From Caldithrix sp964598255 (GTDB taxonomy: Bacteria; Calditrichota; Calditrichia; Calditrichales; Calditrichaceae): 64,000 nt of DNA. A program made the translations under genes and the position numbers. This document shows positions 53,264 to 62,454 of the stretch, piece by piece. Position 1 is the first letter of the stretch; each line of letters begins with the position of its first letter. The notes below the pieces were generated by a model. The model was not told the DNA's origin. It saw only the letters and a program-made list of their open reading frames with translations, and made no database searches. The stretch spans positions 1-64,000 of the forward strand of contig CAZRBA010000060.1 of assembly GCA_964598255.1 (NCBI GenBank). The letters run 5' to 3'.

Positions 53264-54277
53264 GTGGGCAAAAGGAAGTTTAAATTCAACAGGATGTTCG
53301 GCTTAAGTTTAAGCGACAGGCTGGACAGTACCTATTACACCATTTTTATCCTGACCGTTTTGATTTTCGCCGGGATAATTTTTCGCTTGGCCACACTTAA
53401 TTATGTTCCGTTTAAACAAAAAGCCGAAAAAGAAATTACTCATCAATATAAAAAATTCATCTCACAACTTATCATTAACGAAGTAAAAAAAGTAGCCCCT
53501 AATATCAAGAGCATTCACCAGCTTGTTCTACCTCCGCCGGTTAGCATTGCGCATAGCAGGCCAACGGTTACGGTAGTACCCGAGAACGAATTAAAAGCCC
53601 AACGTCGGCAACTTGCCAATCGCATTCGAAAAGAACGTACTATTTTACAACAAAACCAACTGGCCTGCAAAACAGGTACAGGGGCAAATATTGCATCGGA
53701 ACTTCCCGCCGGTTTGAAGGCCTTTTCCGATGACGACGATATGTTCGACCCGAACATTGCAGCCATAGCCGACGCGCATGAAGCGGCACAAAAAATCAAA
53801 ACGCGTGTCCGTCCGGTAAATACCGTGGTTAGTGCGCAAACAGCCCAAATAAATAATTTTGATCCCGGAGATATTACCACAGGGGACGTAAAACTGTTTA
53901 ATTATGTGGTCAAGCGCAAAGGTTCCGCCTATTTGGATGTACCGGAACAATTAATTAAAGAACCGCCCGTACAAGAAGGATATCGTGATCCTACGGAAGT
54001 CGAAGAAGTAGTACGCCGTTATGCTCCGATGATCGATTATTGTTTTCGCAAGCATACACGTTATTCACCCGATACGAAAGGGTTTATTCAGGTGGCATTT
54101 AAAGTGTCTTACGAGGGATATGTCATTCCGGAAAGCGTGCGCATTGTAAATTCATCCATAAAAAACAAACCACTGGAACAGTGCATTAAAAATTACATTA
54201 AATACTGGCGCGATTTTAAACGTCTTGATCCGTCCATGGGGATCGCGCAAATCGTACAAAAATTTGTTTTTAATTAA
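53264..54277 (+). CDS. AgmX/PglI C-terminal-domain (TonB-like) membrane protein
   Basis: The 337-aa protein has one membrane segment near residues 26-45 (YTIFILTVLIFAGIIFRLA), a long charged and disordered periplasmic part, and a C-terminal domain. That domain reads VVRRYAPMIDYCFRKHTRYSP, then GFIQVAFKVSYEGYVIPESVRIVNSS and LEQCIKNYIKYWRDF, the form of the AgmX/PglI or TonB C-terminal fold. Such proteins link inner-membrane energy or gliding machinery to the outer membrane. The GTG start has only a weak ribosome site; an ATG ten codons downstream is an alternative. The gene overlaps the convergent coaE by 8 bp. ExbB/ExbD partners are not nearby. Confidence 0.7.
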   Translation: MGKRKFKFNRMFGLSLSDRLDSTYYTIFILTVLIFAGIIFRLATLNYVPFKQKAEKEITHQYKKFISQLIINEVKKVAPNIKSIHQLVLPPPVSIAHSRPTVTVVPENELKAQRRQLANRIRKERTILQQNQLACKTGTGANIASELPAGLKAFSDDDDMFDPNIAAIADAHEAAQKIKTRVRPVNTVVSAQTAQINNFDPGDITTGDVKLFNYVVKRKGSAYLDVPEQLIKEPPVQEGYRDPTEVEEVVRRYAPMIDYCFRKHTRYSPDTKGFIQVAFKVSYEGYVIPESVRIVNSSIKNKPLEQCIKNYIKYWRDFKRLDPSMGIAQIVQKFVFN

Positions 54278-54926
54278 TTGCAACGCCCTGCTTTTCCTTT
54301 TTCGTCTGCAAACGTAGCAATTTCTCAAAAATCCGTCGCGCTTCTTTTTCCGTTTCTTCGTAACTACCGCTGTTGTCTATTACAAAATCCGCCCATTTGC
54401 GTTTTTCTTCCAGTGGGATTTGGCGATCGACACGGCTAAAAAATTCTTGTTTGCTCATGCCGTCTCTTTGGCGCACACGGCGGTAGCGTTCATCCAAAGG
54501 CGCATAAACCACCACAATAGCATCGAACAGTTGCTCGATATTTATTTCATACACCAAAGCGGCATCGATCACAACCAACGGGTAACGTTTGGAAAAACGC
54601 GCCTCTTCCATTTCGTCCACAATATAAGAGACCATGCGCGGATGAACAATTTGGTTAAGTTTTTGCGTGTGCAATTCGTCTTTAAAAGCCAACTCCGCCA
54701 GCCTTTTGGTATTTAACCGACCGTTGCGAAAGAATACACTGTTTCCAAAAGTACGTTGAAGCGCTCGCCGAATTTCCCGATCTTTTTGCATAATTTCTTT
54801 GGCTTTAAGGTCGGCATTAATGACTTTGGCACCCCATTTTTCGAACATTTTGGCAACTGTTGTTTGTCCGCTGCCAATACCGCCCGTAATAGCGACCAAT
54901 AAAGGATTATGATATCGTTTTCTCAT
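54270..54926 (-). CDS. coaE: Dephospho-CoA kinase with altered P-loop
   Basis: The 218-aa enzyme phosphorylates the 3'-hydroxyl of dephospho-CoA in the last step of CoA synthesis. Family features are clear: the TGGIGSG loop at residues 14-20, then VINADLKAKEIM, LNQIVHPRMV near 105, LVVIDAALVYEINIEQLFDA, VVVYAPLDERYRRVRQRDG and DFVIDNSGS. The Walker A lysine, normally in GGIGSGKST, is glutamine (Gln21, codon CAA), giving GSGQTT. Everything else looks functional. It starts 3 bp after the stop of the subtilase gene, with its GAGG ribosome site inside that gene. Confidence 0.9.
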   Translation of the reverse strand: MRKRYHNPLLVAITGGIGSGQTTVAKMFEKWGAKVINADLKAKEIMQKDREIRRALQRTFGNSVFFRNGRLNTKRLAELAFKDELHTQKLNQIVHPRMVSYIVDEMEEARFSKRYPLVVIDAALVYEINIEQLFDAIVVVYAPLDERYRRVRQRDGMSKQEFFSRVDRQIPLEEKRKWADFVIDNSGSYEETEKEARRIFEKLLRLQTKKEKQGVAIN

Positions 54927-54929
54927 TCT

Positions 54930-57900
54930 TTACCTCACAATAACCAGTTTACCGATGCGTTCTTTCCCGTGACATTCGATTCGATAAAAATAGATACCGG
55001 AGCCTACCCGCCTGCCGTTTTGATCACGCAAATCCCAAACCACACCGCCGTTGTCGTTTGTTTTATAAAAGGAACGCACGCGTTGCCCGTTTAACGTAAA
55101 AATTTGAATTTGGGTGTTTTGAGGTAATTTTGCAAATATTAATTGTTTGTGTTCGGGGCGTACAGGCTGCGGATAAATAACCAATTGCGTTAAATCGTTC
55201 ACCGGTCTGAATAAATTCAATTGCAGCGGGCCCGTTATTTCCACCCCTTGCCGATTACGCAATCCGTTCAAAGTCAAACAGACATTACGTCCGAATCCGC
55301 CGGCCTGGGCCGTTTGTGAAAGCTGCAATTGTACCTTTTGGGCAGAAGAATCCAATAAAATCACTTTTACGACACGTCCCGAGGGGGTTAGCCGGTAATG
55401 ATCGACATTTAACAAACTTTGTTTATCCATGGGCTGACTAAAATCGAGCTGCACATGACTGCGGTCGAGTATCCGAATGTGCGATACAATGGGGCCTTCC
55501 GAAAAAGACATGGGTTGTAGAGGCACCATACTAAATCGACGATCTACCGGTATGCCATTTTTGCCGAACAAATTTACCACCGAAATTTCGCTTGGGGGGT
55601 ACGACGGAATATCCTGCCCAAAAACGGCTAATATGCTTTCTGTTTGGGAAAGCAAAGTAACCGAGCGTGCTTTTGCCCGCCCATTGTTCAAATAAACCGC
55701 CGGAGAGGCTTGGTTGATTATGCGCATCGGTTGGTCAAAATGCAGAATAACTTGCCGCTCGCTTTCCTGCTCTGCGCTTAACAAACGGGGAGGATAACCG
55801 GTACGGGTCGAATCGAGATTGGAAAACGCGCTTTCGGAATAAACCTGTGAAGAGTCCAAAGCGGTTACGGCGTAATAATACCAGCGGTTCATTTGCGGTA
55901 ACGAATCCAAAAAGGTCAAAGCGGGTGTTTGTGCGATTATTTGCAAATTGCTTTGGGAAGTACCTCGGTAAATCAAATACGCGTCCGCTTCTTCAGTTCC
56001 CTGCCAGGATATGCGTACGCGTAGCGAATCCAAAGCTTGTGCCCGGCAATTAACAGGCGATGCGGGACGGCGGACGGATTGTTGGGTATAAGCGACAATG
56101 CCCCGTGACGTATTAAAATAACATTCGGGAATACTGTCCCTGTTCAAGTCGTCCACAACGACGGTATTTGAACGGCAATCGGGATTGCTCCAAACCGCCT
56201 GCCAATTTTGGCCCGTATTTCGCTTAAAAAAATAAAGATAGGGATAGGTACTAACAAATAGCCATTGTTGGTCGGCAAAACGATAGCTTTGCAGGCCGCT
56301 GGCAAAATTTTTTTTGGGAAAATAGGGATAAAAACCGTTCAGCAATGTTTGCCGAAATGTCTTTTGCCGAGCAACCCATTGAAACGCATCTAAGCTCCAA
56401 TAGCGCCGCACCCACTCCGATTCTAGATTTTGGTTTTCAGGGCTATGGCTTAAAACCAGAATCTGATCGTCGAGGGTACACAACAAATCCGTTGCATCGC
56501 TTAGGCTGGCATGGGCCGTACCCAATAGTTCAAGTCGATTATTGCCCGTACAGGAATATACGATAATGTCACCGTCGGTATCGCCAAAAATAATTTCCGG
56601 ATTTCCATCACCGGTTACGTCGCGAATCAAAACAAAAGGCACTCCCAAACGATTTTCGCCTTTTGTGGGATTGGGTAACGATGCAACCAAATCGAATTCC
56701 CCGTGTCCATTCCATTCCAGAATTTGGTACACCGAATCGCGATATCCAATAACTTCTCCCAGCCCGTCGCGGTCGACATCGCAAATTTTAGCGGCCCAAA
56801 AGGAGGAATCTTCCCATAATATTTTTTGGGGGAAAGCGCCAGGTCTTCCGGCCAGAATACGCGCGCAAGGGCCAAAGCCAAGTAGCAAATCGTTTTGTCC
56901 GTCTCCGTTTATATCGCCAACATCACGGGGAATAAAGGGTTTTCCGGTGGCAAAGCGGTCCACAAAGCGGCCGTTGCTAAATTCGTAAATGTGCACCGGG
57001 CCAAAGGCCTGATGATCTCCGTATTGGCTAAGCACGATTTCTTTCAGGCCGTTTTTATTAAAATCCGTTGTAAAAGGCAACAAATAACCAGAGGGTAGCA
57101 CATGCCCTACATTTTCCCATGGAGTAAATCTAAAAGACGAGGGGAAGACAATTGTTTGTTCCTGCGATACGCTTTTGAGTCCGCTGGCGTTTTGCAGAGT
57201 AAAAACAACTTTATCCGCATTGCCAATTTGATTTTTACTAATTTTAATGAAATGCTTTCGGGAAAAATCGTTGCGATCAACGGAGTAATTCGTTTTGTTG
57301 CGTTTGAATGCATCAAAAAACTCGGCATGTAAAACAGAGGGATCGTCGCTTACAATTTTAATCAGAATATTTTGTTCCGTGCCTTGATAGGCCGGAACCA
57401 ATTGCACGGACAAAAATCGGGGAGCAGTGCGATCGATGGTTACCAAGCGCGTGATATCGATTTGTTGTCCGTTAAGCAATTCCATACTTAAATGCAGAAG
57501 TACGGTGGTATCGGGCAATGTGGCTAAATTTAGAACGGCCAAGGTATCGGATAAAAAAAAGTGAAAATCCGAAGATAACAACATGTGCCACTGCTGCGGA
57601 TTTATGCCGATACCGTAACGAAGTTGCACGTTTTTCAAATCGGGATGGTAGGCAGTTCCGATAATAGGCAGCAAATTTCCGGCTACACTGCTTTGCGGTG
57701 GGGGAGAGTCGATGCGCAATTCGCCTTTTTTTCCGATTTTTAAGGCATTAAACACATTCACCACCCCTGAACCGATTTGGTGATTTCCGACGGTATGTCC
57801 GGAAGCACTACCTTTAATAATGGTTCGGATTTGTTCGTTGTTTAATTGCGGCCAATGCGCAAGCAATAAAGCCGCTTCCGCTGAAACTATAGGAGCGCCG

Positions 57901-59006
57901 AAGGAAGTTCCGTTCACCACGGCATAATGGTTTTGGGGAGCGGTACTTAATATTTCGCTGCCTGGGGCAAGCACATCGAGCACCGGACCGAAATTGGAAA
58001 ACCCGGCCAATCTACCGTTTTGATCGCTGGCCCCAACAGCAATGGTCTCGGAAAATCCGGCAGGGTAAAACACTTGGTTGGAACCGCTGTTTCCGGCAGC
58101 ACTAATTAAAACAAGTCCTTTTTGCCACAAATAATGGAGCACATCATGAAAAAGGGTTGAAACATTCGTATCGCCAAAACTCATGTTAACGATGCGCGCT
58201 CCGTTATTTAAGGCATAAAACAAAGCGCGAATCACATCGTCTTCTTCAAGATAGCCGGAGGCGGTTCCGGCGCGTAACACCATAATTTTTACTTTGGGGG
58301 CAATACCGCTAATGCCTATGTGATTATTGCGGACGGCGGCAATAATTCCGGCTATTTCGGTACCATGGCCTCCGCTAAACTCATCCATCGGATCGGGATC
58401 CGGGTTTAAATAATCGCCACCGTCAGCAAAATTCGGGGCGTCGGTAAAATCCCAGCCGTAAACATCATCCACATAACCGTTGTGGTCGTCATCCACCCCG
58501 GGCTTTCCATGCAATTCGGCCAGATTACGCCAGATGTTGGCCTGCAAATCCGGATGTTTGTAATCGACGCCGGTATCGATTACACCGACAATTACAGAGC
58601 TATCGCCGGAGGTAATTTGCCAGGCCTGCGGAATGCCGATTTCTGAAAGATACCATTGGCGATCGATCAGGCTATCGTTTGTAAAGGAGTGGATTTTAAA
58701 ATACCCGACCGGTTCGGTTTTTTCGATTAAATTTTTTTGTTTGAGGGAATTCCAATAGGCTTTATCCTGGGCATTGCGGATTTCCATTTGCAACCAACGC
58801 CGTAAAAAAACCGGTTGCATTTTAGCCGGAATAATATTTTTAAAAAGAGATGTTGCGGGTTTTGCCAAAGCAGCGGGCAGCGTATTATTTACCAATTGCG
58901 CACGTTTTTGCAGACCGGCGGGTGTTAATTTTACAAAATAAGTTTTTGCCTGTGTTGCTTGGGGCAAAAACAGATATCCGATGATTAAAAAAAGTAAAAA
59001 ACGCAT
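54930..59006 (-). CDS. Secreted subtilisin-like protease (S8) with FG-GAP propeller and T9SS sorting domain
   Basis: The 1358-aa protein has a signal peptide (MRFLLFLIIGYLFLPQATQA) and then an S8 peptidase with the complete catalytic triad: Asp144 in VGVIDTGVDY, His214 in GGHGTEIAG and Ser368 in NGTSFGAP. Asn306 in SAAGNSGS is the oxyanion residue. From about residue 640 a beta-propeller carries five FG-GAP/VCBS-like calcium repeats: DFNKNGLKE, DINGDGQND, DVDRDGLGE, DVTGDGNPE and DLNRDSIPE. An Fn3-like domain lies near 1040, and the last 90 residues form a sorting domain (LVIYPQPV, IQIFTLNGQRV, GSGIYFYRI). It is expected on the cell surface or released. Its ATG overlaps the preceding stop as TAATG. 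Confidence 0.88.
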   Translation of the reverse strand: MRFLLFLIIGYLFLPQATQAKTYFVKLTPAGLQKRAQLVNNTLPAALAKPATSLFKNIIPAKMQPVFLRRWLQMEIRNAQDKAYWNSLKQKNLIEKTEPVGYFKIHSFTNDSLIDRQWYLSEIGIPQAWQITSGDSSVIVGVIDTGVDYKHPDLQANIWRNLAELHGKPGVDDDHNGYVDDVYGWDFTDAPNFADGGDYLNPDPDPMDEFSGGHGTEIAGIIAAVRNNHIGISGIAPKVKIMVLRAGTASGYLEEDDVIRALFYALNNGARIVNMSFGDTNVSTLFHDVLHYLWQKGLVLISAAGNSGSNQVFYPAGFSETIAVGASDQNGRLAGFSNFGPVLDVLAPGSEILSTAPQNHYAVVNGTSFGAPIVSAEAALLLAHWPQLNNEQIRTIIKGSASGHTVGNHQIGSGVVNVFNALKIGKKGELRIDSPPPQSSVAGNLLPIIGTAYHPDLKNVQLRYGIGINPQQWHMLLSSDFHFFLSDTLAVLNLATLPDTTVLLHLSMELLNGQQIDITRLVTIDRTAPRFLSVQLVPAYQGTEQNILIKIVSDDPSVLHAEFFDAFKRNKTNYSVDRNDFSRKHFIKISKNQIGNADKVVFTLQNASGLKSVSQEQTIVFPSSFRFTPWENVGHVLPSGYLLPFTTDFNKNGLKEIVLSQYGDHQAFGPVHIYEFSNGRFVDRFATGKPFIPRDVGDINGDGQNDLLLGFGPCARILAGRPGAFPQKILWEDSSFWAAKICDVDRDGLGEVIGYRDSVYQILEWNGHGEFDLVASLPNPTKGENRLGVPFVLIRDVTGDGNPEIIFGDTDGDIIVYSCTGNNRLELLGTAHASLSDATDLLCTLDDQILVLSHSPENQNLESEWVRRYWSLDAFQWVARQKTFRQTLLNGFYPYFPKKNFASGLQSYRFADQQWLFVSTYPYLYFFKRNTGQNWQAVWSNPDCRSNTVVVDDLNRDSIPECYFNTSRGIVAYTQQSVRRPASPVNCRAQALDSLRVRISWQGTEEADAYLIYRGTSQSNLQIIAQTPALTFLDSLPQMNRWYYYAVTALDSSQVYSESAFSNLDSTRTGYPPRLLSAEQESERQVILHFDQPMRIINQASPAVYLNNGRAKARSVTLLSQTESILAVFGQDIPSYPPSEISVVNLFGKNGIPVDRRFSMVPLQPMSFSEGPIVSHIRILDRSHVQLDFSQPMDKQSLLNVDHYRLTPSGRVVKVILLDSSAQKVQLQLSQTAQAGGFGRNVCLTLNGLRNRQGVEITGPLQLNLFRPVNDLTQLVIYPQPVRPEHKQLIFAKLPQNTQIQIFTLNGQRVRSFYKTNDNGGVVWDLRDQNGRRVGSGIYFYRIECHGKERIGKLVIVR

Positions 59007-60508
59007 TATTTCCCGGCGGAAACCAACTTGTTTAGAAATTCAATCTTTTTTTGAAATCGCGCATTATCCGGTTCTTTTTTAACGAGCGCTCTAAAGACCT
59101 TAAGCGCATCTTCAAATTTGTGTTGTGCAATTAAAATTTCACCGAAAGTGGGCGTAAGCAGACTTGGATTATTTAGAATGTCGTCGATATCCACTGCTTC
59201 GTCTTCGACCGCTTTGGCCTGCTGACGATCGAATTCCAACTGTTTTACACTCGAATCTTCTTTTTTCTTTTCCGTACTTTCCTGAATACGCTTGATTACT
59301 TCATCTAATTCTTCGGATGTTTCCGATTTGGGTTCGATCATACTCTGTTCAATTTTGGCCGCATCTTGCGAGGATATGCGTTCGATATCTTCTTCAAGTG
59401 TATTGAAATCGGCAACGGGTTTTTCATCGTTTTCTTCGGGAGACGAAACCTGTTCCGGCTCTTTATCTTCTTCTTTGTCTTCCAGTTCGCTGTTCCGGCG
59501 CTCGGCAAAGATAAGAGCCGTATCCAAGATGTGGGGTGCCTGATCTTCAAACAAGGGCTTTTCTTGCGCAGAAGGCGGTGTTTCAGATTCTTCGGTATTT
59601 TTCGGTTTATCCTGCGTGTCCGTTTTGGGAGGTTCGGTAGGCTCGTCTGTAGTAAACAAATCATTCATCCATTCGGAAAAGGCTTCGCCTTCATGTATAT
59701 CCGAGCGTCCCTGATCAATTTGCTCGGCAATGGCCGAGTCTTCGCTTTCGGATTCTTGTGGCGTCGTTTCCTGTTGCGAAGGTTCTCCCATGCCGGGAGC
59801 GATTTCGGACAAATCTTCCGGGAAAAAATCCGCCTCAAAATCATCATCGATTTCCATTTCCAAATCAAAATGCGATTCCGAATCGGAGGCCAAATCTTCT
59901 TCCAGCTTAGATGCATCGAAATCGGTAAGGGAATCGGCCGAAGAAGAATCTTCGGATTGTTCCTGAGCGATTTCATCAATTTGTTCAATGATGTTTTGGC
60001 GTTCATCCTCGGGAGTTAAGCGTGAATCGTCCAAAATTTCTTCCAGATCAAGCCCGACGGTGTCCGTAGCGGTTTCTTCTTCGGCATCCCGTACAAATTC
60101 CGGCTGAGCGTACACTTTGGGTAGTAAGTCTTCGCTTTCCAAAAATTCATGCAGTTCCTGATCGAACGGGTCGTATAAATAAGCACTGAGTAATGTGCTT
60201 TCGCCCAGTTCCTTTTCACGCATTTTATAGTACAAATAGGCCAGACCTTTTAATGCTTTGGAGTGCCCCGGCTGAAAAAACAAAGCTTTTTTGTAGGCTT
60301 CCACTGCCTGGGAATCATTTTCGAGCATTTGATAACAACGAGCCAGTTGGACATATCCTTCGGCATAAAACGGAAAGCGCTTTACGCCTTCTTCGCACAA
60401 TTCCAGCGCTTCTTCTACCTGCTCCCTTTTGATGAGCAAATCGGCCTTATGTGCAAACAGCACCGATTCGCTGCCAATGCTTAAAATAAATTCGGTAGGG
60501 CTAATCAT
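59006..60508 (-). CDS. Acidic TPR protein, cytoplasmic, function unknown
   Basis: The 500-aa protein has no signal peptide. TPR repeats occupy about residues 15-120 (EEALELCEEGVKRFPFYAEG, AVEAYKKALFFQPGHSKALK), and one more lies at about 455-495 (FEDALKVFRALVKKEPDNAR). The roughly 300 residues between are very acidic, rich in Glu, Asp, Ser and Pro, and probably disordered with some coiled coil. I do not recognise a named family. The stop overlaps the subtilase start by one base (TAATG), so the two are translationally coupled. It lies 30 bp after lptE on the same strand. Confidence 0.8.
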   Translation of the reverse strand: MISPTEFILSIGSESVLFAHKADLLIKREQVEEALELCEEGVKRFPFYAEGYVQLARCYQMLENDSQAVEAYKKALFFQPGHSKALKGLAYLYYKMREKELGESTLLSAYLYDPFDQELHEFLESEDLLPKVYAQPEFVRDAEEETATDTVGLDLEEILDDSRLTPEDERQNIIEQIDEIAQEQSEDSSSADSLTDFDASKLEEDLASDSESHFDLEMEIDDDFEADFFPEDLSEIAPGMGEPSQQETTPQESESEDSAIAEQIDQGRSDIHEGEAFSEWMNDLFTTDEPTEPPKTDTQDKPKNTEESETPPSAQEKPLFEDQAPHILDTALIFAERRNSELEDKEEDKEPEQVSSPEENDEKPVADFNTLEEDIERISSQDAAKIEQSMIEPKSETSEELDEVIKRIQESTEKKKEDSSVKQLEFDRQQAKAVEDEAVDIDDILNNPSLLTPTFGEILIAQHKFEDALKVFRALVKKEPDNARFQKKIEFLNKLVSAGK

Positions 60509-60538
60509 TATTATTTCTCCCTTAAAAACAATTTCATA

Positions 60539-61060
60539 TTACCAAGCTGCCAATGTTGCGTTGAGAATATCTTCGGCAATAAATTTCAAAGCTTCACTAA
60601 TGGCCTGCTGCCGTTCGTCCAAACCGGCGGTTGCGCTTAGAGGTACGGCGTAATCGAAGGATTCATCGAATAGTTTTTTACCTGTTTTCAGATCTTCGCA
60701 CTTTGCCTTAACTGTTACGACCAACTTATCTTCGGCAACCTGTTCGCCGGTACGCACCACGGCAGGTTTTAAGCGAATGGATTGGATGGTTCCGGACAAC
60801 AGTAAATTTGCCTTGGATTCATCGACCACTTTTAATGTATTGTCATCAATAAACATATCTCGTAGCAATTGATTTAATTCTTCGGGCACACCCGGATCGG
60901 GCGATTGATTATCAAACAAGGTAATGGCTATGGACTGAATATACGATGGCAGCGACCCTTTAAACGAATAGTATCCGCAAGCTGTTAGGGCAAACGCGGA
61001 GAAAACGGTTAAAAGTAAAATTTGGCTGCACAATATTTTTTTAATACCGTTAAAATTCAT
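60539..61060 (-). CDS. lptE: LptE-like lipoprotein
   Basis: The 173-aa protein has a lipoprotein signal with lipobox LTAC near residue 25-28 and CGYYSFKGSLPSYIQSIAI directly after it, the usual start of mature LptE in FCB bacteria. The body has the VPEELNQLLRDMFIDDNTLKVV and ANLLLSGTIQSIRLKP segments of the fold. It would plug the LptD barrel and help insert lipopolysaccharide. It is 43 bp downstream of the sigma-54 activator gene, an order I know from other FCB genomes. Confidence 0.82.
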   Translation of the reverse strand: MNFNGIKKILCSQILLLTVFSAFALTACGYYSFKGSLPSYIQSIAITLFDNQSPDPGVPEELNQLLRDMFIDDNTLKVVDESKANLLLSGTIQSIRLKPAVVRTGEQVAEDKLVVTVKAKCEDLKTGKKLFDESFDYAVPLSATAGLDERQQAISEALKFIAEDILNATLAAW

Positions 61061-61103
61061 GTTTTTTTTATTTAAATCTTTAACGTTTATTTACGTCGTC
61101 GGT

Positions 61104-62240
61104 TCAGGAGAGTCCGTATTCGTGCAATTTACGGTAAAGCGTACGTTCGCTTATTTGCAGGGCTTTGGCTGTTTTCCGACGATTTCCATTGAATTTTTTT
61201 AATGTTTCCTTAATCAATTCCCGTTCCATGGCACTAAGAGAGGTGGGCTTTACTTCCTGAGCCGTTTCGGTTTCTTGCAAGGTATTTTGTTGATTGAGAA
61301 AATTAACTTGCGTTTGAATAAGTTGAGCAAGCATTTGTTTTATTTCGGTAACATCCAGTTTTAAAGAAATTAGGGTACGGTAAATCAGTTCGCGTTCGGC
61401 TTGATCCGGCGTTTTATTCAAAGGTACCGGCAAATTTTCAGAGGGTGCAACCTTGGGTTGCAAGTTAAGGGCCTGCCTGACGTAAGAGGAATAGACGATT
61501 TCTCCTTTGTTTAAAATAATCGCGGTTTCAACAAAATTTTTTAGTTCGCGTACATTACCCGGCCAATCGTATTGCTTGAGCAACTCGATGGCTTCCGGTG
61601 CAAAGCCTTTAAAATTAATCTGATTTTTGGCGGTAAACATTTCGCTAAATTTTTTGACCAATATGGGGATATCTTCTTTACGTTTGCGTAAGGGTGGAAT
61701 GAGTAAGGTAATGGCCTTTAGGCGAAAGTACAAATCACGACGGAATTCATTGTTTTCAACGGCTTTTTCAAGATCTTTATTGGTTGCGGCAATAATACGT
61801 ACATCTACCTTAATTGCCTTTGTGCCGCCGACCCGCATTATTTCGGATGTTTCCAAGACACGTAACAGTTTTACTTGTGTATTGAGCGGCATTTCACCAA
61901 TTTCATCAAGAAAAATGGTACCACCGTCTGCGGCTTCAAAATAGCCTTTCCGTTGAGCAATGGCGCCGGTAAACGAGCCTTTTTCATGGCCAAAAAGTTC
62001 TGATTCGAGAATTCCCTCGGGGATGGCACCACAGTTTACGGAAATCAAAGGTTTGTGCCTACGCTTGCTCAATTGGTGAATGGCATTTGCCACCACTTCT
62101 TTACCGGTACCGCTTTCGCCCATAATGAGTACCGAAAGATCCGTAGGCGCCACCATAATAATGGTCTGAAGCAATTCTTCGATTTGCGGACTTTTGCCGA
62201 AAAAACCCAATTGTTCCTGAAGTTTTTCCAAATTTTGCAT
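61104..62240 (-). CDS. Sigma-54-dependent transcriptional activator (AAA+ and Fis HTH)
   Basis: The 378-aa protein has an AAA+ ATPase with Walker A GESGTGKE near residue 41, the sigma-54 contact loop as GSFTGA rather than the usual GAFTGA, and Walker B TIFLDEIGEMP. The C-terminal Fis-type HTH is NRRKTAKALQISERTLYRKL. There is no receiver or PAS domain, as in PspF, so control may come from a partner or from expression level. The start is placed at the ATG that begins MQNLEKLQEQLGFFG; an upstream extension of 18 codons has no ribosome site. It heads the lptE-TPR-subtilase-coaE run. Confidence 0.93.
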   Translation of the reverse strand: MQNLEKLQEQLGFFGKSPQIEELLQTIIMVAPTDLSVLIMGESGTGKEVVANAIHQLSKRRHKPLISVNCGAIPEGILESELFGHEKGSFTGAIAQRKGYFEAADGGTIFLDEIGEMPLNTQVKLLRVLETSEIMRVGGTKAIKVDVRIIAATNKDLEKAVENNEFRRDLYFRLKAITLLIPPLRKRKEDIPILVKKFSEMFTAKNQINFKGFAPEAIELLKQYDWPGNVRELKNFVETAIILNKGEIVYSSYVRQALNLQPKVAPSENLPVPLNKTPDQAERELIYRTLISLKLDVTEIKQMLAQLIQTQVNFLNQQNTLQETETAQEVKPTSLSAMERELIKETLKKFNGNRRKTAKALQISERTLYRKLHEYGLS

Positions 62241-62454
62241 ATTACCTATTTTCCTTATCGCCAAGCCAAAAAAGACATCCTGTATTACAAACACAGCGGG
62301 TCGAATTGTTTTATTTTAAATAATTTATTGAATTCAAAGAATTAAAGCAATGACAAACTTTATTTTTTATACGGTAAAATTTGCAACACTAACTTATTTT
62401 TTACGTAAATTCCGAACATAAACAATAGTACGATTTGTATTCACGGAATTTTCC

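Noticed and set aside
59366..60019. 217-codon open frame antisense to the acidic TPR protein
   Set aside because: An artefact of the Glu/Ser/Asp-rich low-complexity coding strand, giving Phe/Arg-rich nonsense.
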